Source: Acidobacteriota bacterium (lineage in GTDB: Bacteria > Acidobacteriota > Thermoanaerobaculia > Thermoanaerobaculales > Thermoanaerobaculaceae). From it: 64,000 nucleotides of DNA. The notes beneath the pieces were generated by a model that worked only from the letters and a program-made list of their open reading frames with translations, ran no database searches and had not been told where the DNA came from. This document shows, piece after piece, positions 1-7,836 of the stretch. Where the stretch lies: positions 1-64,000 of the forward strand of contig PKYI01000200.1 of NCBI GenBank assembly GCA_003133645.1. The letters are read 5' to 3'. Each line of letters begins with the position of its first letter. Position 1 is the stretch's first letter. The position numbers and the translations under genes were made by a program.

Positions 1-1
1 G

Positions 2-385
2 GCGCCCGGTGCGCCGCCCGCCGCCGCCCCCGGCGCCGCGCCGGGCGGCCCCAACCCAATCGCCTCGGCGGCCGGCGGCATCGCGCTCGGGGCCGGAGGC
101 GCCGGCGAGGAGCCGTTCCCGTTCTCGTACTACCTCAACCGCGTGCTGGCGCTCATCGAGGGCAACTGGTTCCGGCCTCCCGCCTCCGCCGGAACGACGT
201 GCCAGGTCCGCTGCGTGATCGCGCGCTCCGGCCGCCTCGCCGAGGCCGGCCTGGAATCCGCGAGCGCCTCGCCGGCGTTTGACCGGGCGGCGTTGCGGGC
301 AGTGTATGCTGCGGCGCCGTTCCCGCCCCTCCCGGAAGGGTTCGGGGGGACGGAATTGACGTTACACCTGGAGTTTGGCCCTTGA
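2..385 (+). CDS. TonB/TolA-family protein, C-terminal part (truncated by window edge)
   Basis: The open frame runs in from the left edge and stops at TGA 383-385. The visible part starts with an Ala/Pro/Gly-rich linker, as in the periplasm-spanning arm of TonB and TolA proteins. A compact C-terminal domain follows, with 'YYLNRVLALIEGNWFRPP' and a closing 'LTLHLEFGP'. The pattern (helix, then GxxxxxSG and FDRAALRAV) is that of the TonB C-terminal fold. Its stop overlaps the tolB start (ATGA), so it is the gene before tolB in a Tol-Pal operon, where a TolA or TonB-like energy transducer is expected. The N-terminal membrane anchor lies outside the window, so TolA and TonB cannot be told apart. 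Confidence 0.75.
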   Translation, partial: APGAPPAAAPGAAPGGPNPIASAAGGIALGAGGAGEEPFPFSYYLNRVLALIEGNWFRPPASAGTTCQVRCVIARSGRLAEAGLESASASPAFDRAALRAVYAAAPFPPLPEGFGGTELTLHLEFGP

Positions 386-1671
386 TGAACAGGACCTTGG
401 CATTGTTCGCGGTCGCACTGGCGGTGGGGCAGCTCGCCATCGCCCAGGACGAGGTCTACCTCAAGGTCACCAACCCCGGCTTGTCCCGAGTGGTGATCGC
501 CGTCCCGGAGTTCGCGTCCCGCCCGGGGACCGATCCGGCGGCGGCGGCGCTCCTCCTCGCGACCCTCCGGAAGGATCTCGACGAGACCGCCGTGGTCGGC
601 GTCGTCCCGGCGGAGAACGCCAAGCTCGTCGTCGTCGACCCAACCAACCCGACCCTGACCCGCCAGCGCTGGCGCGCGGTGGGCGCCCAGTTCCTCCTCG
701 ACGGCAGCTTCGCCGGCGCCGGCAACCAGCTCGTGCTCGAGACCCGGCTCTGGGACCTCACCTCGGGCGAGGTCGCCTACTCGCGGCGCATCCAAGGCAC
801 CGTGAGCCTGGCGGCGACGATGGCCCACACGTTGGCGAACGAACTGGTCCACCTGTTCACCGGCCGCCCGGGCCCGTTCCTCTCCCGCATCGCGTTCGTT
901 TCCGATCGCACCGGCGCCAAGGAGCTGTGGGTGATGCGCTGGGACGGGACCGAGGCGCAGCAGCTCACGACCTATCGGTCGATCGCGCTCTCTCCGGCGT
1001 GGTCGCCCGACGGCGAATGGCTCGCGTTCACCAGCTTCCTCCGCGGGCCGCCGCAGCTGTTCGTTCTCCGGCCGACGCAGGGGTACCTGAAGACGCTCTC
1101 GACGCTCCCCGGAGTCAACTCGTCCCCCAACTTCTCGCCCGACGGGAAGACCGTCGCGTTCGCGGCCGGAGCGGCCGGCGTGACCGATGTCTACGTCGTG
1201 CCGGTCGATGGCGGAACGCCGATGCGGCTGACCCACACCCTCGGGATCAGCACGCAGCCCGCGTGGTCGCCGAGCGGCCGGCAGATCGCGTTTACGTCGA
1301 ACGCGGGCGGCTCCCCCCAGCTTTACGTCATGGACGCCGAGGGGACGAACGTCCGCCGGCTCACCTTCGACGACACGTACGCCGACGAGGCCGCCTGGGC
1401 CCCGGACGGCGTCAAGATCGCCTACACGACGCTGGTCGGCGACCGTTTCCAGATCGCGACCCTCGACCTGAGGACGAACGCGCGCACCATCATCCCCGGC
1501 CCCGGCAACAACGAGTCGCCGTGCTGGTCGCCTGACGGCACCGTCCTCGCGTTCGTGTCCGACCGTACGGGCGCACGGCAGATCTTCATCACGGACCCGG
1601 CCGGCAGGCCACAGCAGATCACCGACAAGGGGAACAACATCCAGCCGGCCTGGGTTGCGCAGGTTCAGTGA
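385..1671 (+). CDS. tolB: Tol-Pal system beta-propeller protein TolB
   Basis: A periplasmic protein of 428 aa that links Pal to the TolA/Q/R inner-membrane complex during outer-membrane constriction. An N-terminal signal peptide ends near 'QLAIAQDEV'. An N-terminal alpha/beta domain covers roughly residues 25-160, followed by a propeller with repeated 'AFVSDRTG', 'PAWSPDGEWLAFTS', 'PNFSPDGKTVAF' and 'PAWSPSGRQIAFTS' blades. The length is normal for TolB. I chose ATG 385, which overlaps the upstream TGA, over the TTG one codon earlier in the ORF track. It lies between a TonB/TolA-like gene and pal, the standard order. Confidence 0.96.
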   Translation: MNRTLALFAVALAVGQLAIAQDEVYLKVTNPGLSRVVIAVPEFASRPGTDPAAAALLLATLRKDLDETAVVGVVPAENAKLVVVDPTNPTLTRQRWRAVGAQFLLDGSFAGAGNQLVLETRLWDLTSGEVAYSRRIQGTVSLAATMAHTLANELVHLFTGRPGPFLSRIAFVSDRTGAKELWVMRWDGTEAQQLTTYRSIALSPAWSPDGEWLAFTSFLRGPPQLFVLRPTQGYLKTLSTLPGVNSSPNFSPDGKTVAFAAGAAGVTDVYVVPVDGGTPMRLTHTLGISTQPAWSPSGRQIAFTSNAGGSPQLYVMDAEGTNVRRLTFDDTYADEAAWAPDGVKIAYTTLVGDRFQIATLDLRTNARTIIPGPGNNESPCWSPDGTVLAFVSDRTGARQIFITDPAGRPQQITDKGNNIQPAWVAQVQ

Positions 1672-1735
1672 GACGGGTTGGCAAGTCCACGGCGCTTGGT
1701 GTACAGTCCGCTCGTCGAAAGCGAAAGGAGGCATT

Positions 1736-2338
1736 GTGTCTACTCTCTGGAACAGCAAGGCCTTAGGTCCCGTTCTGCTCGGCGTTCTCCTGATTGCCGC
1801 GGCGTGCGCCCACCGCCAGGCGGTGGTCGCGCCGGAACCCCAGAGCGTCCCGGCTCCGGCTGCGGCCGCGCCCGCCCAGGAAGCCCCGGGTGCCGGCACG
1901 ACGACCGTCGCGCCCGAGCCCCGCATCAGCCCCGCCGAGAACCCCGAGGGCGGGATCAGAACCAGCGAGCTCCCGGCCGACCTCGAGCAGCTGAACAAGG
2001 CCGGGTACCTGAAGGACGCGTTCTTCGACACCAATAAGTCCGCGCTGCGCCCCGACGCGCGCGACGCCCTCGCCGCCGACGCCGCCTGGCTCAAGGAGCA
2101 CCCCACGGTCAAGCTCACGATCGAAGGCGACTGTGACGAACGCAACACGGAGGAGTACAATCTCGCGCTCGGCTGGCGCCGCGCCAACGCCGCCAAAGAC
2201 TACCTGGTGTCGTTAGGCGTCGGCGCGGGTCAGATCGCGACGATCAGCTACGGGGAGGAGAAGCCGTTCGCAACATGTCACAACGAGAGTTGCTGGTCGC
2301 AGAACCGGCGAGCACACTTCGTGATCACGGCACGATGA
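1736..2338 (+). CDS. pal: Peptidoglycan-associated lipoprotein Pal
   Basis: An outer-membrane lipoprotein of 200 aa that anchors the envelope to peptidoglycan. It has a signal peptide with lipobox 'LIAAAC' (Cys about residue 24), a Pro/Ala-rich linker, then an OmpA-like domain. The domain shows 'FFDTNKSALRPDA', 'GDCDERNTEEYNLALGWRRA' and the closing 'NRRAHFVI', with the Asp and Arg that bind diaminopimelate. The ORF track opens 27 codons earlier, inside tolB. GTG 1736 is preferred because AGGAGG (1726-1731) lies 4 nt upstream and the signal peptide begins there. The stop overlaps or abuts the next gene (ATGA). Confidence 0.94.
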   Translation: MSTLWNSKALGPVLLGVLLIAAACAHRQAVVAPEPQSVPAPAAAAPAQEAPGAGTTTVAPEPRISPAENPEGGIRTSELPADLEQLNKAGYLKDAFFDTNKSALRPDARDALAADAAWLKEHPTVKLTIEGDCDERNTEEYNLALGWRRANAAKDYLVSLGVGAGQIATISYGEEKPFATCHNESCWSQNRRAHFVITAR

Positions 2339-2349
2339 GGAGGTGGCGT

Positions 2350-3159
2350 ATGCGATGGCTGATCGTTTCCTGCCTAGCTGTTGGCGCAGCGGGGTGCGTC
2401 TCCAGCGGCGACATCACGCTCCTGCACCGCGAGATCACCGACGTCTCGCGCCAGGTCGAGAACCTCGGCAAGCAGTCCTCCGGGAAGCAGGACCTGCAGG
2501 CGATGAGCACGAAGCTCGCGGACCAGAACGCGGAGGTCCTCAAGTCCAGCGCGGATATCCAGCTCGAGCTGCGGCAGCTGCGCGACCAGATCCAGGCGCT
2601 GCAGTCGAACCTCGACGCGACCAACCAGCGTCTCGGGTCGCTCTCCGCAGAGCTGGCCGCAACGCGCGACAAGCTGACCGCCGCTGCCGCCGCTCCACTG
2701 CCGCCCGCCCAGCCGGGCCCGGCAGGCACCGCGCCCGCCACCGGCCAGACCCCCACCCAACCCGCCGCGACCCTGCAACCCGCGCAGCTCTACAACGCCG
2801 CGTACGAAGACTACCTGCGCGGCAACTTCGACCTCGCGATCCAAGGTTTCTCCGAATACGCCAAGCGTTACCCGACGACCGACCTCGCCGACAACGCGCT
2901 CTACTGGATCGGCGAGTGCTACTACTCGAAGAAGCAGTTCAAGAAGGCGATCGACGCCTTCACCCAGCTGATCAACACTTACAAGACGTCGGACAAAGCG
3001 GCAGCTGCGCTGCTCAAGAAGGGCCTCGCCTATCTCGAGCTCGGCGACCGATCGCAGGCGGTGATCAACCTGCAGTACGTGCTCTACGAACACCCGGGCA
3101 CCAGGGAGGCGGAGCTGGCACGCTCCCGCCTTGCTGCCCTCGGGGTCAAGGTGAAGTGA
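2350..3159 (+). CDS. cpoB: Tol-Pal cell division coordinator CpoB/YbgF
   Basis: A protein of 269 aa whose N-terminal region (about 20-120) is a Gln/Leu-rich coiled coil, followed by an Ala/Pro linker and a C-terminal TPR domain (about 145-265) with 'YNAAYEDYLRGNFDLAIQGF' and 'YWIGECYYSKKQFKKAIDAF'. This is the architecture of YbgF/CpoB, which coordinates peptidoglycan synthesis with Tol constriction. Residues 'AVGAAGCVSSG' form a lipobox, so this version looks membrane-anchored, unlike the soluble E. coli protein. ATG 2350 has GAGGAGG six nt upstream; an in-frame ATG at 2335 overlaps the pal stop and is the alternative. Confidence 0.9.
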   Translation: MRWLIVSCLAVGAAGCVSSGDITLLHREITDVSRQVENLGKQSSGKQDLQAMSTKLADQNAEVLKSSADIQLELRQLRDQIQALQSNLDATNQRLGSLSAELAATRDKLTAAAAAPLPPAQPGPAGTAPATGQTPTQPAATLQPAQLYNAAYEDYLRGNFDLAIQGFSEYAKRYPTTDLADNALYWIGECYYSKKQFKKAIDAFTQLINTYKTSDKAAAALLKKGLAYLELGDRSQAVINLQYVLYEHPGTREAELARSRLAALGVKVK

Positions 3160-3184
3160 GTCGAAGGGATTCAAGGGAGATTTC

Positions 3185-3466
3185 ATGGCAAAGAGGATCA
3201 AGTCGGGACTGAAGCGTCGTCGTCAGAACGAGGTCCGCCGCAACCGCAACCGGGCGGTGCGCACCCGCGTGCGCAACGCGATCAAGGTGCTGCGCGCCGC
3301 CATCACGTCCGGCGATGCCGGCCAGGTCAAGGAGTTGCTGCCCCGCACGGTGTCCGTCATCGAGGGCGGCGTCCGCAAGGGCGTCTTCCAGCGCAACACC
3401 GCATCGAGGTACAAGTCCCGCCTGACCGTGCAGGCCAACGCGGTGCTGCAGCCCAAGCAGAGTTAG
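3185..3466 (+). CDS. rpsT: 30S ribosomal protein S20
   Basis: A basic, all-helical protein of 93 aa that binds 16S rRNA early in 30S assembly. The sequence opens 'MAKRIKSGLKRRRQNEVRRN' and ends with the family's 'NTASRYKSRLTVQAN' block. The length is normal. The gene follows cpoB by 25 nt with a GGGAGA ribosome site and precedes purC by 4 nt, so it is probably read from the same transcript as its neighbours. Confidence 0.97.
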   Translation: MAKRIKSGLKRRRQNEVRRNRNRAVRTRVRNAIKVLRAAITSGDAGQVKELLPRTVSVIEGGVRKGVFQRNTASRYKSRLTVQANAVLQPKQS

Positions 3467-3470
3467 TCCG

Positions 3471-4376
3471 GTGGCGACGCCCGCGCCATTCCCGTCCGCC
3501 CCGCTCTTCCCCGGACGGCTGCTCCGGCGCGGCAAGGTGCGCGACGTCTACCAGGCGGACGGCGAGCGACTGGTCATCGTCGCGAGCGACCGCATCAGCG
3601 CCTTCGATGCCGTGCTCGATCCCGGCGTTCCCGGAAAGGGCATCGTCCTGACCCAGCTCTCGAACTTCTGGTTCGAAAGGCTGGCGGACGTCGTCCCCAA
3701 CCATCTCGTCGCGACCCGGCTCGCGGATTTTCCGCGACCATTCTCCGGGGAGGCGCTGCTCGAAGGCCGCGCTTGCCTGGCGAGGGCGGTCCGCATCGCT
3801 CCCGTCGAGTGCGTCGTCCGCGGGTTCATCGTCGGATCGGGGTGGAAGGAGTACCAGGCGCTGGGAAGCGTGTGCGGGGTCCGGTTGCCGGCCGGCCTAC
3901 GGCAGGCCGACCGCCTCCCCGCGCCGGTCTTCACCCCGTCCACCAAGGCCGAGGTCGGCCACGACGAGAACATCCCGTTCGACGAGGTCGTCCGCCTCGT
4001 CGGTGCCAAGGTGGCCGAACAGCTCCGGGCCGTCTCGCTCGAGCTGTACCGCAGGGCGGCCGAGCTCGCCGAGGCCCGCGGCATCATCATCGCCGACACC
4101 AAGTTCGAGTTCGGCCTCGACGACGAGGGCAGGCTGGTCTGGGCCGACGAGGCGCTGACGCCCGACTCCTCGCGCTTCTGGCCCGCCGACCTCTACCGGC
4201 CCGGGAGCAACCCTCCCTCATTCGACAAGCAGTTCGTCCGCGACTGGCTCGAGGGCTGCGGCTGGGACAAGCGGCCGCCCGCCCCGGTGCTCCCGCCCGA
4301 CGTCGTAGCCCGGACCCTGGCGCTCTACCTCGAAGCGCACCGCCGCCTCACCGGACGGGAGCTGGCGCTCGGGTGA
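3471..4376 (+). CDS. purC: Phosphoribosylaminoimidazole-succinocarboxamide synthase (SAICAR synthetase)
   Basis: Catalyses ATP-dependent joining of aspartate to CAIR in purine biosynthesis. The 301-aa protein has the family's 'GKVRDVY' nucleotide-binding start, 'IVASDRISAFDAVL', 'VECVVRGFIVGSGWKEYQ', and the C-terminal 'IADTKFEFGLD'. The length fits the longer yeast/plant-like class rather than the ~235-aa E. coli type. The start is GTG 3471, 4 nt after rpsT; no strong Shine-Dalgarno is visible, which suggests coupling to rpsT translation. Confidence 0.96.
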   Translation: MATPAPFPSAPLFPGRLLRRGKVRDVYQADGERLVIVASDRISAFDAVLDPGVPGKGIVLTQLSNFWFERLADVVPNHLVATRLADFPRPFSGEALLEGRACLARAVRIAPVECVVRGFIVGSGWKEYQALGSVCGVRLPAGLRQADRLPAPVFTPSTKAEVGHDENIPFDEVVRLVGAKVAEQLRAVSLELYRRAAELAEARGIIIADTKFEFGLDDEGRLVWADEALTPDSSRFWPADLYRPGSNPPSFDKQFVRDWLEGCGWDKRPPAPVLPPDVVARTLALYLEAHRRLTGRELALG

Positions 4377-4602
4377 GACGAACGGGAACAGTGGAGAGTT
4401 GAGAGTGAAGACTGGAGAGTTGTAGAAGCAAAGAGAATAGACCGGATGAAGTCCTGTCTTTGCCGACCACGGACCACTGACCACGGACCACGTCTTTCGC
4501 TGCCCGACCCGCGAACCCCGAGCCCCTTCCTTTCGCCGCTTCCGTTTCCCCCGGCCGATGGATATACTTCCCGGACTCTGTGCGACGGGAGGTCGGCTGA
4601 AC
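4377..4602. repeat. Intergenic low-complexity repeats between purC and the EF-G-like gene
   Basis: This 226-base gap has no convincing gene. It holds short reiterated words: GAGAGTTGAGAGTGAAG with GGAGAGTTG (about 4392-4421), then GACCACGGACCACTGACC repeated as GACCACGGACCACG (4465-4492), then GCGAACCCCGAGCCCC (about 4509-4524). The last word recurs in the inverted repeat at 50.87-50.93 kb. A promoter for the downstream gene could lie here but none stands out. Confidence 0.55.
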
Positions 4603-6696
4603 ATGGCAGCAAACCCAGTCCCCAGTGAGAGAATCAGAAACGTGGCGGTCGTCGGTCACTCCTCAACCGGAAAGACCACCTTGATCTCCGCCATCCTGTA
4701 CGACGCCAAGGCGGTCAACCGGCTCGGCAAGGTCGACAAGGGTACCGCGGTGACCGACTTCGACGAGGAGGCGGTGGAGCGGAAGATCACGATCGCCGAT
4801 GCGTTGGCGTACGCTCACCACCGCGACTGCAAGCTCAACCTGATCGACACTCCCGGATATGCCATCTTCACGACGGAGGCCGTCCAGGGAGTCAAGGTGG
4901 CGGAGGCGGCGCTCATGCTGGTCTCCGCTGTGGCAGGCCCGGAAGTTCAGACAGACAAGATCTGGAAGATCTGCACCGCGACATCCAAACCCGTGATCTT
5001 CGCGGCAAACTGCATGGACCGCGAGCGCGCCTCGGCCTCGCGCACGTTGCAGCAGCTGCAGAAGAGGTTCGGGCGCGAGGTGCTGCCGATTCAGCTCCCG
5101 ATCGGCGAGGAGACCCACTTCTCCGGCGTCGTCGACCTGCTGCGCGGCAAGGCGTACAGCTTCCCGGCCGACGAGAGCGGCGCGATGCAGGAGGTGGCGG
5201 TCCCTGCCGAGCTGAAGGACGAGGCCGTCGCGGCCCGCAACGCGATCATCGAGATGGTCGCCGAGCAGGACGAGGCGCTGCTGGAGAAGTTCTTCGCCGA
5301 GGGGACGCTCGCGGACGACGAGTTGGTCGCCGGCCTCACGAAAGCGGTGGCGGCCCGCAAGCTGTTCCCGCTCATCTTCTGTTCCGCAGGGCGCAACCAG
5401 GCGGTGCAGCCTCTCATGAGCGCGCTGGTGGAACTCGTCCCCAGCCCGTTGGCGTCGCCGGTCTCCGCGAAGAACGTGGCGGGGGAGGAGGTCCAGCTCG
5501 CCCCCGGCGGCGACACGCCGGTGGCATACGTGTTCAAGACGATCGCCGACCCCTACGCCGGGCGGATCACGCTGCTGCGCGTCTTTTCCGGCGAATTCGC
5601 GTCGGACGGCACGTATTACAACCGCCAGCGCGACGTCGCGGAGCGGTTCGGCCCGGTTAACTGGATGCAGGGTAAGGACCTCGTCGCGGTGGAAAAGCTC
5701 GCCACCGGCGACATCGGGGCGGTCGCGAAACTCAAGGAGACGCACACCGGCGAAACGCTGACGAGCAAGGACGGTGCGATCGTCGTGCCCCCGGTTCCGA
5801 TCCCGGAGGCCGCGATTTCCTTTGCCATCGCGGCGAAAGCAAAGGGGGACGAGGACAAGATCGCCCAGGGCCTCGCCAAGCTCAAGGACGAGGATCCCAC
5901 CCTTCACATCGGCCGCGATCCGCAGACCAAGGAGCAGCTCGTCGCCGGCGCCGGCCAGCTCCACGTCGAGATCGCGGTGGCCCGCCTGCACAAGCGGTAC
6001 AAGGTCGACGTCACCCTGCAAGCGCCAAAGGTCCCGTACCGCGAGACGATCACGAGGTCGGTCGAGATCACCGCCCGCCACAAGAAGCAGACCGGCGGCC
6101 ACGGCCAGTTCGCCGAGGCCAAGGTCCGTCTGGACCCCCGGCCGCGCGGCGGCGGTTACGAGTTCGTGGACAAGATCTACGGCGGCTCGATCCCGAACAA
6201 CTACCGCCCCTCGATCGACAAGGGCATCGTCGACGCGGCCGAACGCGGCGCGCTCTCCGGCAACCCGATGGTGGACTTCTCGGTCACGCTCCTGGACGGA
6301 AAATTCCATGCCGTGGACTCGTCCGACATGGCGTTCCGGACGTGCGGGCGGAAGGCCTTCCGCGAAGGCGTGAAGCAGGCCGGGCCGACGATCCTTGAGC
6401 CGGTCATGCACGTCGAGATCACGGCCCCGGACGAGTTCCTCGGCGACATCATGGGCGACCTGAACTCACGGCGCGGACGAGTCCAGGGAATGGAGCCCGC
6501 CGACGGCCAGACGGTGGTGAAAGCACAGGTGCCGCTCGCCGAGATGCTCACCTACTCCCAGACGCTGCGCTCGATCACCGGCGGGAGGGGCGACTTCCAC
6601 ATGGAGTACTCGCACTACGACGAGGTGCCGCGCCAGATTCAGGAGAAGATCATCGCCGCGGCGGTTGGAGGCGAAACCGAGGAGGAGGAGGAGTAG
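4603..6696 (+). CDS. Elongation factor G-like GTPase (EF-G paralogue)
   Basis: A five-domain translational GTPase of 697 aa. G1 is 'GHSSTGKT' (residues 18-25), G2 is a divergent 'ERKITI', G3 'DTPGY' and G4 'NCMD', where canonical EF-G has AHIDAGKT, ERGITI, DTPGH and NKMD. Domain II, III and IV blocks ('GGHGQFAEA', 'YGGSIPNNYRPSIDKGI') and the EF-G C-terminal 'GRGDFHMEYSHYDEVP' are present. These deviations mark the EF-G-like/EF-G2 branch rather than the housekeeping fusA, so a role in recycling or a specialised translocation state is possible. ATG 4603 is preferred to the ORF-track start at 4558 because homology starts there. The C terminus is a run of Glu. Confidence 0.88.
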   Translation: MAANPVPSERIRNVAVVGHSSTGKTTLISAILYDAKAVNRLGKVDKGTAVTDFDEEAVERKITIADALAYAHHRDCKLNLIDTPGYAIFTTEAVQGVKVAEAALMLVSAVAGPEVQTDKIWKICTATSKPVIFAANCMDRERASASRTLQQLQKRFGREVLPIQLPIGEETHFSGVVDLLRGKAYSFPADESGAMQEVAVPAELKDEAVAARNAIIEMVAEQDEALLEKFFAEGTLADDELVAGLTKAVAARKLFPLIFCSAGRNQAVQPLMSALVELVPSPLASPVSAKNVAGEEVQLAPGGDTPVAYVFKTIADPYAGRITLLRVFSGEFASDGTYYNRQRDVAERFGPVNWMQGKDLVAVEKLATGDIGAVAKLKETHTGETLTSKDGAIVVPPVPIPEAAISFAIAAKAKGDEDKIAQGLAKLKDEDPTLHIGRDPQTKEQLVAGAGQLHVEIAVARLHKRYKVDVTLQAPKVPYRETITRSVEITARHKKQTGGHGQFAEAKVRLDPRPRGGGYEFVDKIYGGSIPNNYRPSIDKGIVDAAERGALSGNPMVDFSVTLLDGKFHAVDSSDMAFRTCGRKAFREGVKQAGPTILEPVMHVEITAPDEFLGDIMGDLNSRRGRVQGMEPADGQTVVKAQVPLAEMLTYSQTLRSITGGRGDFHMEYSHYDEVPRQIQEKIIAAAVGGETEEEEE

Positions 6697-6748
6697 CTGG
6701 GGCCGCGGCCCTTGCCACGGATACTTCCGTTGGGACGAGCGAGAGGGC

Positions 6749-6777
6749 TTGACAACCGGCGGCGACCGTGCAAATAT
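6749..6777 (+). promoter_or_regulatory. Sigma-70-type promoter for the cold-shock gene
   Basis: TTGACA (6749-6754) is followed by a 17-nt spacer and AAATAT (6772-6777), with TG at 6769-6770 forming an extended -10. It sits between the EF-G-like stop and the cold-shock gene, so transcription would start near 6785 and give a leader of about 150 nt. Confidence 0.65.
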
Positions 6778-6831
6778 AACGACGTGAGTTTTTTCGGCAG
6801 TTGCGGAGCAACGCAGAGTTGAGGTAAACCC

Positions 6832-6862
6832 GCCGCAAGGGGCAGCGTCCTTGCGGCTTTTT
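6832..6862 (+). promoter_or_regulatory. Terminator-like hairpin inside the cold-shock mRNA leader
   Basis: GCCGCAAGG (6832-6840) pairs with CCTTGCGGC (6849-6857) around an 8-nt loop and is followed by TTTTT (6858-6862). This is an intrinsic-terminator shape placed between promoter and coding region. Two further hairpins follow (GCCGGG/CCCGGC near 6870-6886 and GGCGGC/GCCGCC near 6897-6916), the last close to the AAGGAG ribosome site. Attenuation or a cold-responsive structural switch is inferred, not shown. Confidence 0.5.
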
Positions 6863-6935
6863 GGCGTACGCCGGGACGCTCCCGGCACAGAGAAGGGCGG
6901 CGTCAGAAAGCCGCCAGCAACAAGGAGAAAGCAGC

Positions 6936-7136
6936 ATGGCGCAGGGAACTGTCAAGTGGTTCAACGATACCAAGGGCTTTGGCTTCATCACCCAGGAGGG
7001 CGGCGAGGACGTGTTCGTCCACTACACCGCCATCGCCGGCGAGGGCTTCCGCACTCTCAAGGAGGGCGCGAGGGTCGAGTTTGACGTCGTGCGTGGCCCC
7101 AAGGGCCTGCAGGCGGCGAACGTCCGCGCGATCTGA
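6936..7136 (+). CDS. cspA: Cold-shock domain protein (CspA family)
   Basis: A single OB-fold RNA chaperone of 66 aa. It shows RNP1 'KGFGFIT' and RNP2 'DVFVHYTAI', and opens '[12 protein letters not shown]', typical for the family. AAGGAG lies 8 nt before ATG 6936. It is a single-gene transcription unit with its own promoter, long leader and strong terminator, as is usual for cold-shock genes. Confidence 0.95.
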   Translation: MAQGTVKWFNDTKGFGFITQEGGEDVFVHYTAIAGEGFRTLKEGARVEFDVVRGPKGLQAANVRAI

Positions 7137-7159
7137 CGATCGGCTCAGCCGACAAGCCA

Positions 7160-7193
7160 GGGGCGGCGCTTCGGCGCCGCCCCACGTTTTTTT
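7160..7193 (+). terminator. Rho-independent terminator after cspA
   Basis: GGGGCGGCGC (7160-7169), TTCG tetraloop, GCGCCGCCCC (7174-7183), then ACG and seven T. The perfect 10-bp stem with a UUCG loop 24 nt after the cspA stop is a strong intrinsic terminator. It also separates cspA from the convergent nuo genes. Confidence 0.9.
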
Positions 7194-7242
7194 GGTCGCA
7201 CCCCCCGTCCCCCACCCGGACGTCACCCCCAGCGGGCGAACC

Positions 7243-7836
7243 TCAGCGCGGCGGCTGCGAGGCCCTGACCGGGATCGGCAGCTCGATCCGGCTGCGCGGA
7301 GCGCCGTAGTACGGCCGGTAGCCGAGGTCGAGCTGCTCGTACGGGCCCTTCTGTAGCAGCTGGTCGAGTCCGACGACGGCCTCGGCGCGGCCTGCGAACG
7401 CCATCTCGTGCGTGCGCGACATCACGATCGCCTCCTTTGGGCAGGCGTCGACGCAGAAGCCGCAGTAAACGCAGCGCAGGAGGTCGATCGTGAAGACCTT
7501 GGGGCGCTTTTCGTACTCGATTGTCGGGCTGGCTGGGTCCTCCTCCGCCTCGATGTGGATGCACTCCGCCGGGCAGGCCTCCTCGCACATGTAGCACGCG
7601 ACGCAGCGCGGCGACCCATCTGGCCTCGCCAGCAAGATGTGGCGGCCCCGAAGACGCTCGGAGTACTCCCGCTTGACCTCGGGCCACTCGACGGTGACCG
7701 TGTACTTGCGGGCGAAGAGGTTGCCCAGGAAGTGACGCAGGGTCACGGCCAGGCCTTTCGCAACCTCGACCAGGTAGAAGCGCTGCAGGGTGCCCAGCGG
7801 CTTGGGATCGCACACGACCACGTCGCGGGTCATCAT
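7243..7836 (-). CDS. nuoI: NADH-quinone oxidoreductase subunit I
   Basis: A ferredoxin-like arm subunit of 197 aa that carries clusters N6a and N6b of complex I. Two [4Fe-4S] motifs are present, 'CVACYMCEEACP' and 'CVYCGFCVDACP', after an N-terminal amphipathic region ('GLAVTLRHFLGNLFARKYT') that rests on the membrane. The start at 7836 overlaps the nuoCD stop (ATGA); the ORF-track start 36 codons earlier lies inside nuoCD. Gene order is nuoB-nuoCD-nuoI on the minus strand, with no nuoH or antiporter subunits beside it. Confidence 0.95.
   Translation of the reverse strand: MMTRDVVVCDPKPLGTLQRFYLVEVAKGLAVTLRHFLGNLFARKYTVTVEWPEVKREYSERLRGRHILLARPDGSPRCVACYMCEEACPAECIHIEAEEDPASPTIEYEKRPKVFTIDLLRCVYCGFCVDACPKEAIVMSRTHEMAFAGRAEAVVGLDQLLQKGPYEQLDLGYRPYYGAPRSRIELPIPVRASQPPR

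Noticed and set aside
130-2196. 688-aa minus-strand ORF opposite tolB and pal
   Set aside because: It is an Arg/Gly/Val-rich antisense shadow of well-recognised genes in high-G+C DNA and contains no domain.
4663-6411. 582-aa minus-strand ORF opposite the EF-G-like gene
   Set aside because: Antisense shadow; repetitive Leu/Arg/Asp composition and no motif, while the plus strand is a clear translational GTPase.
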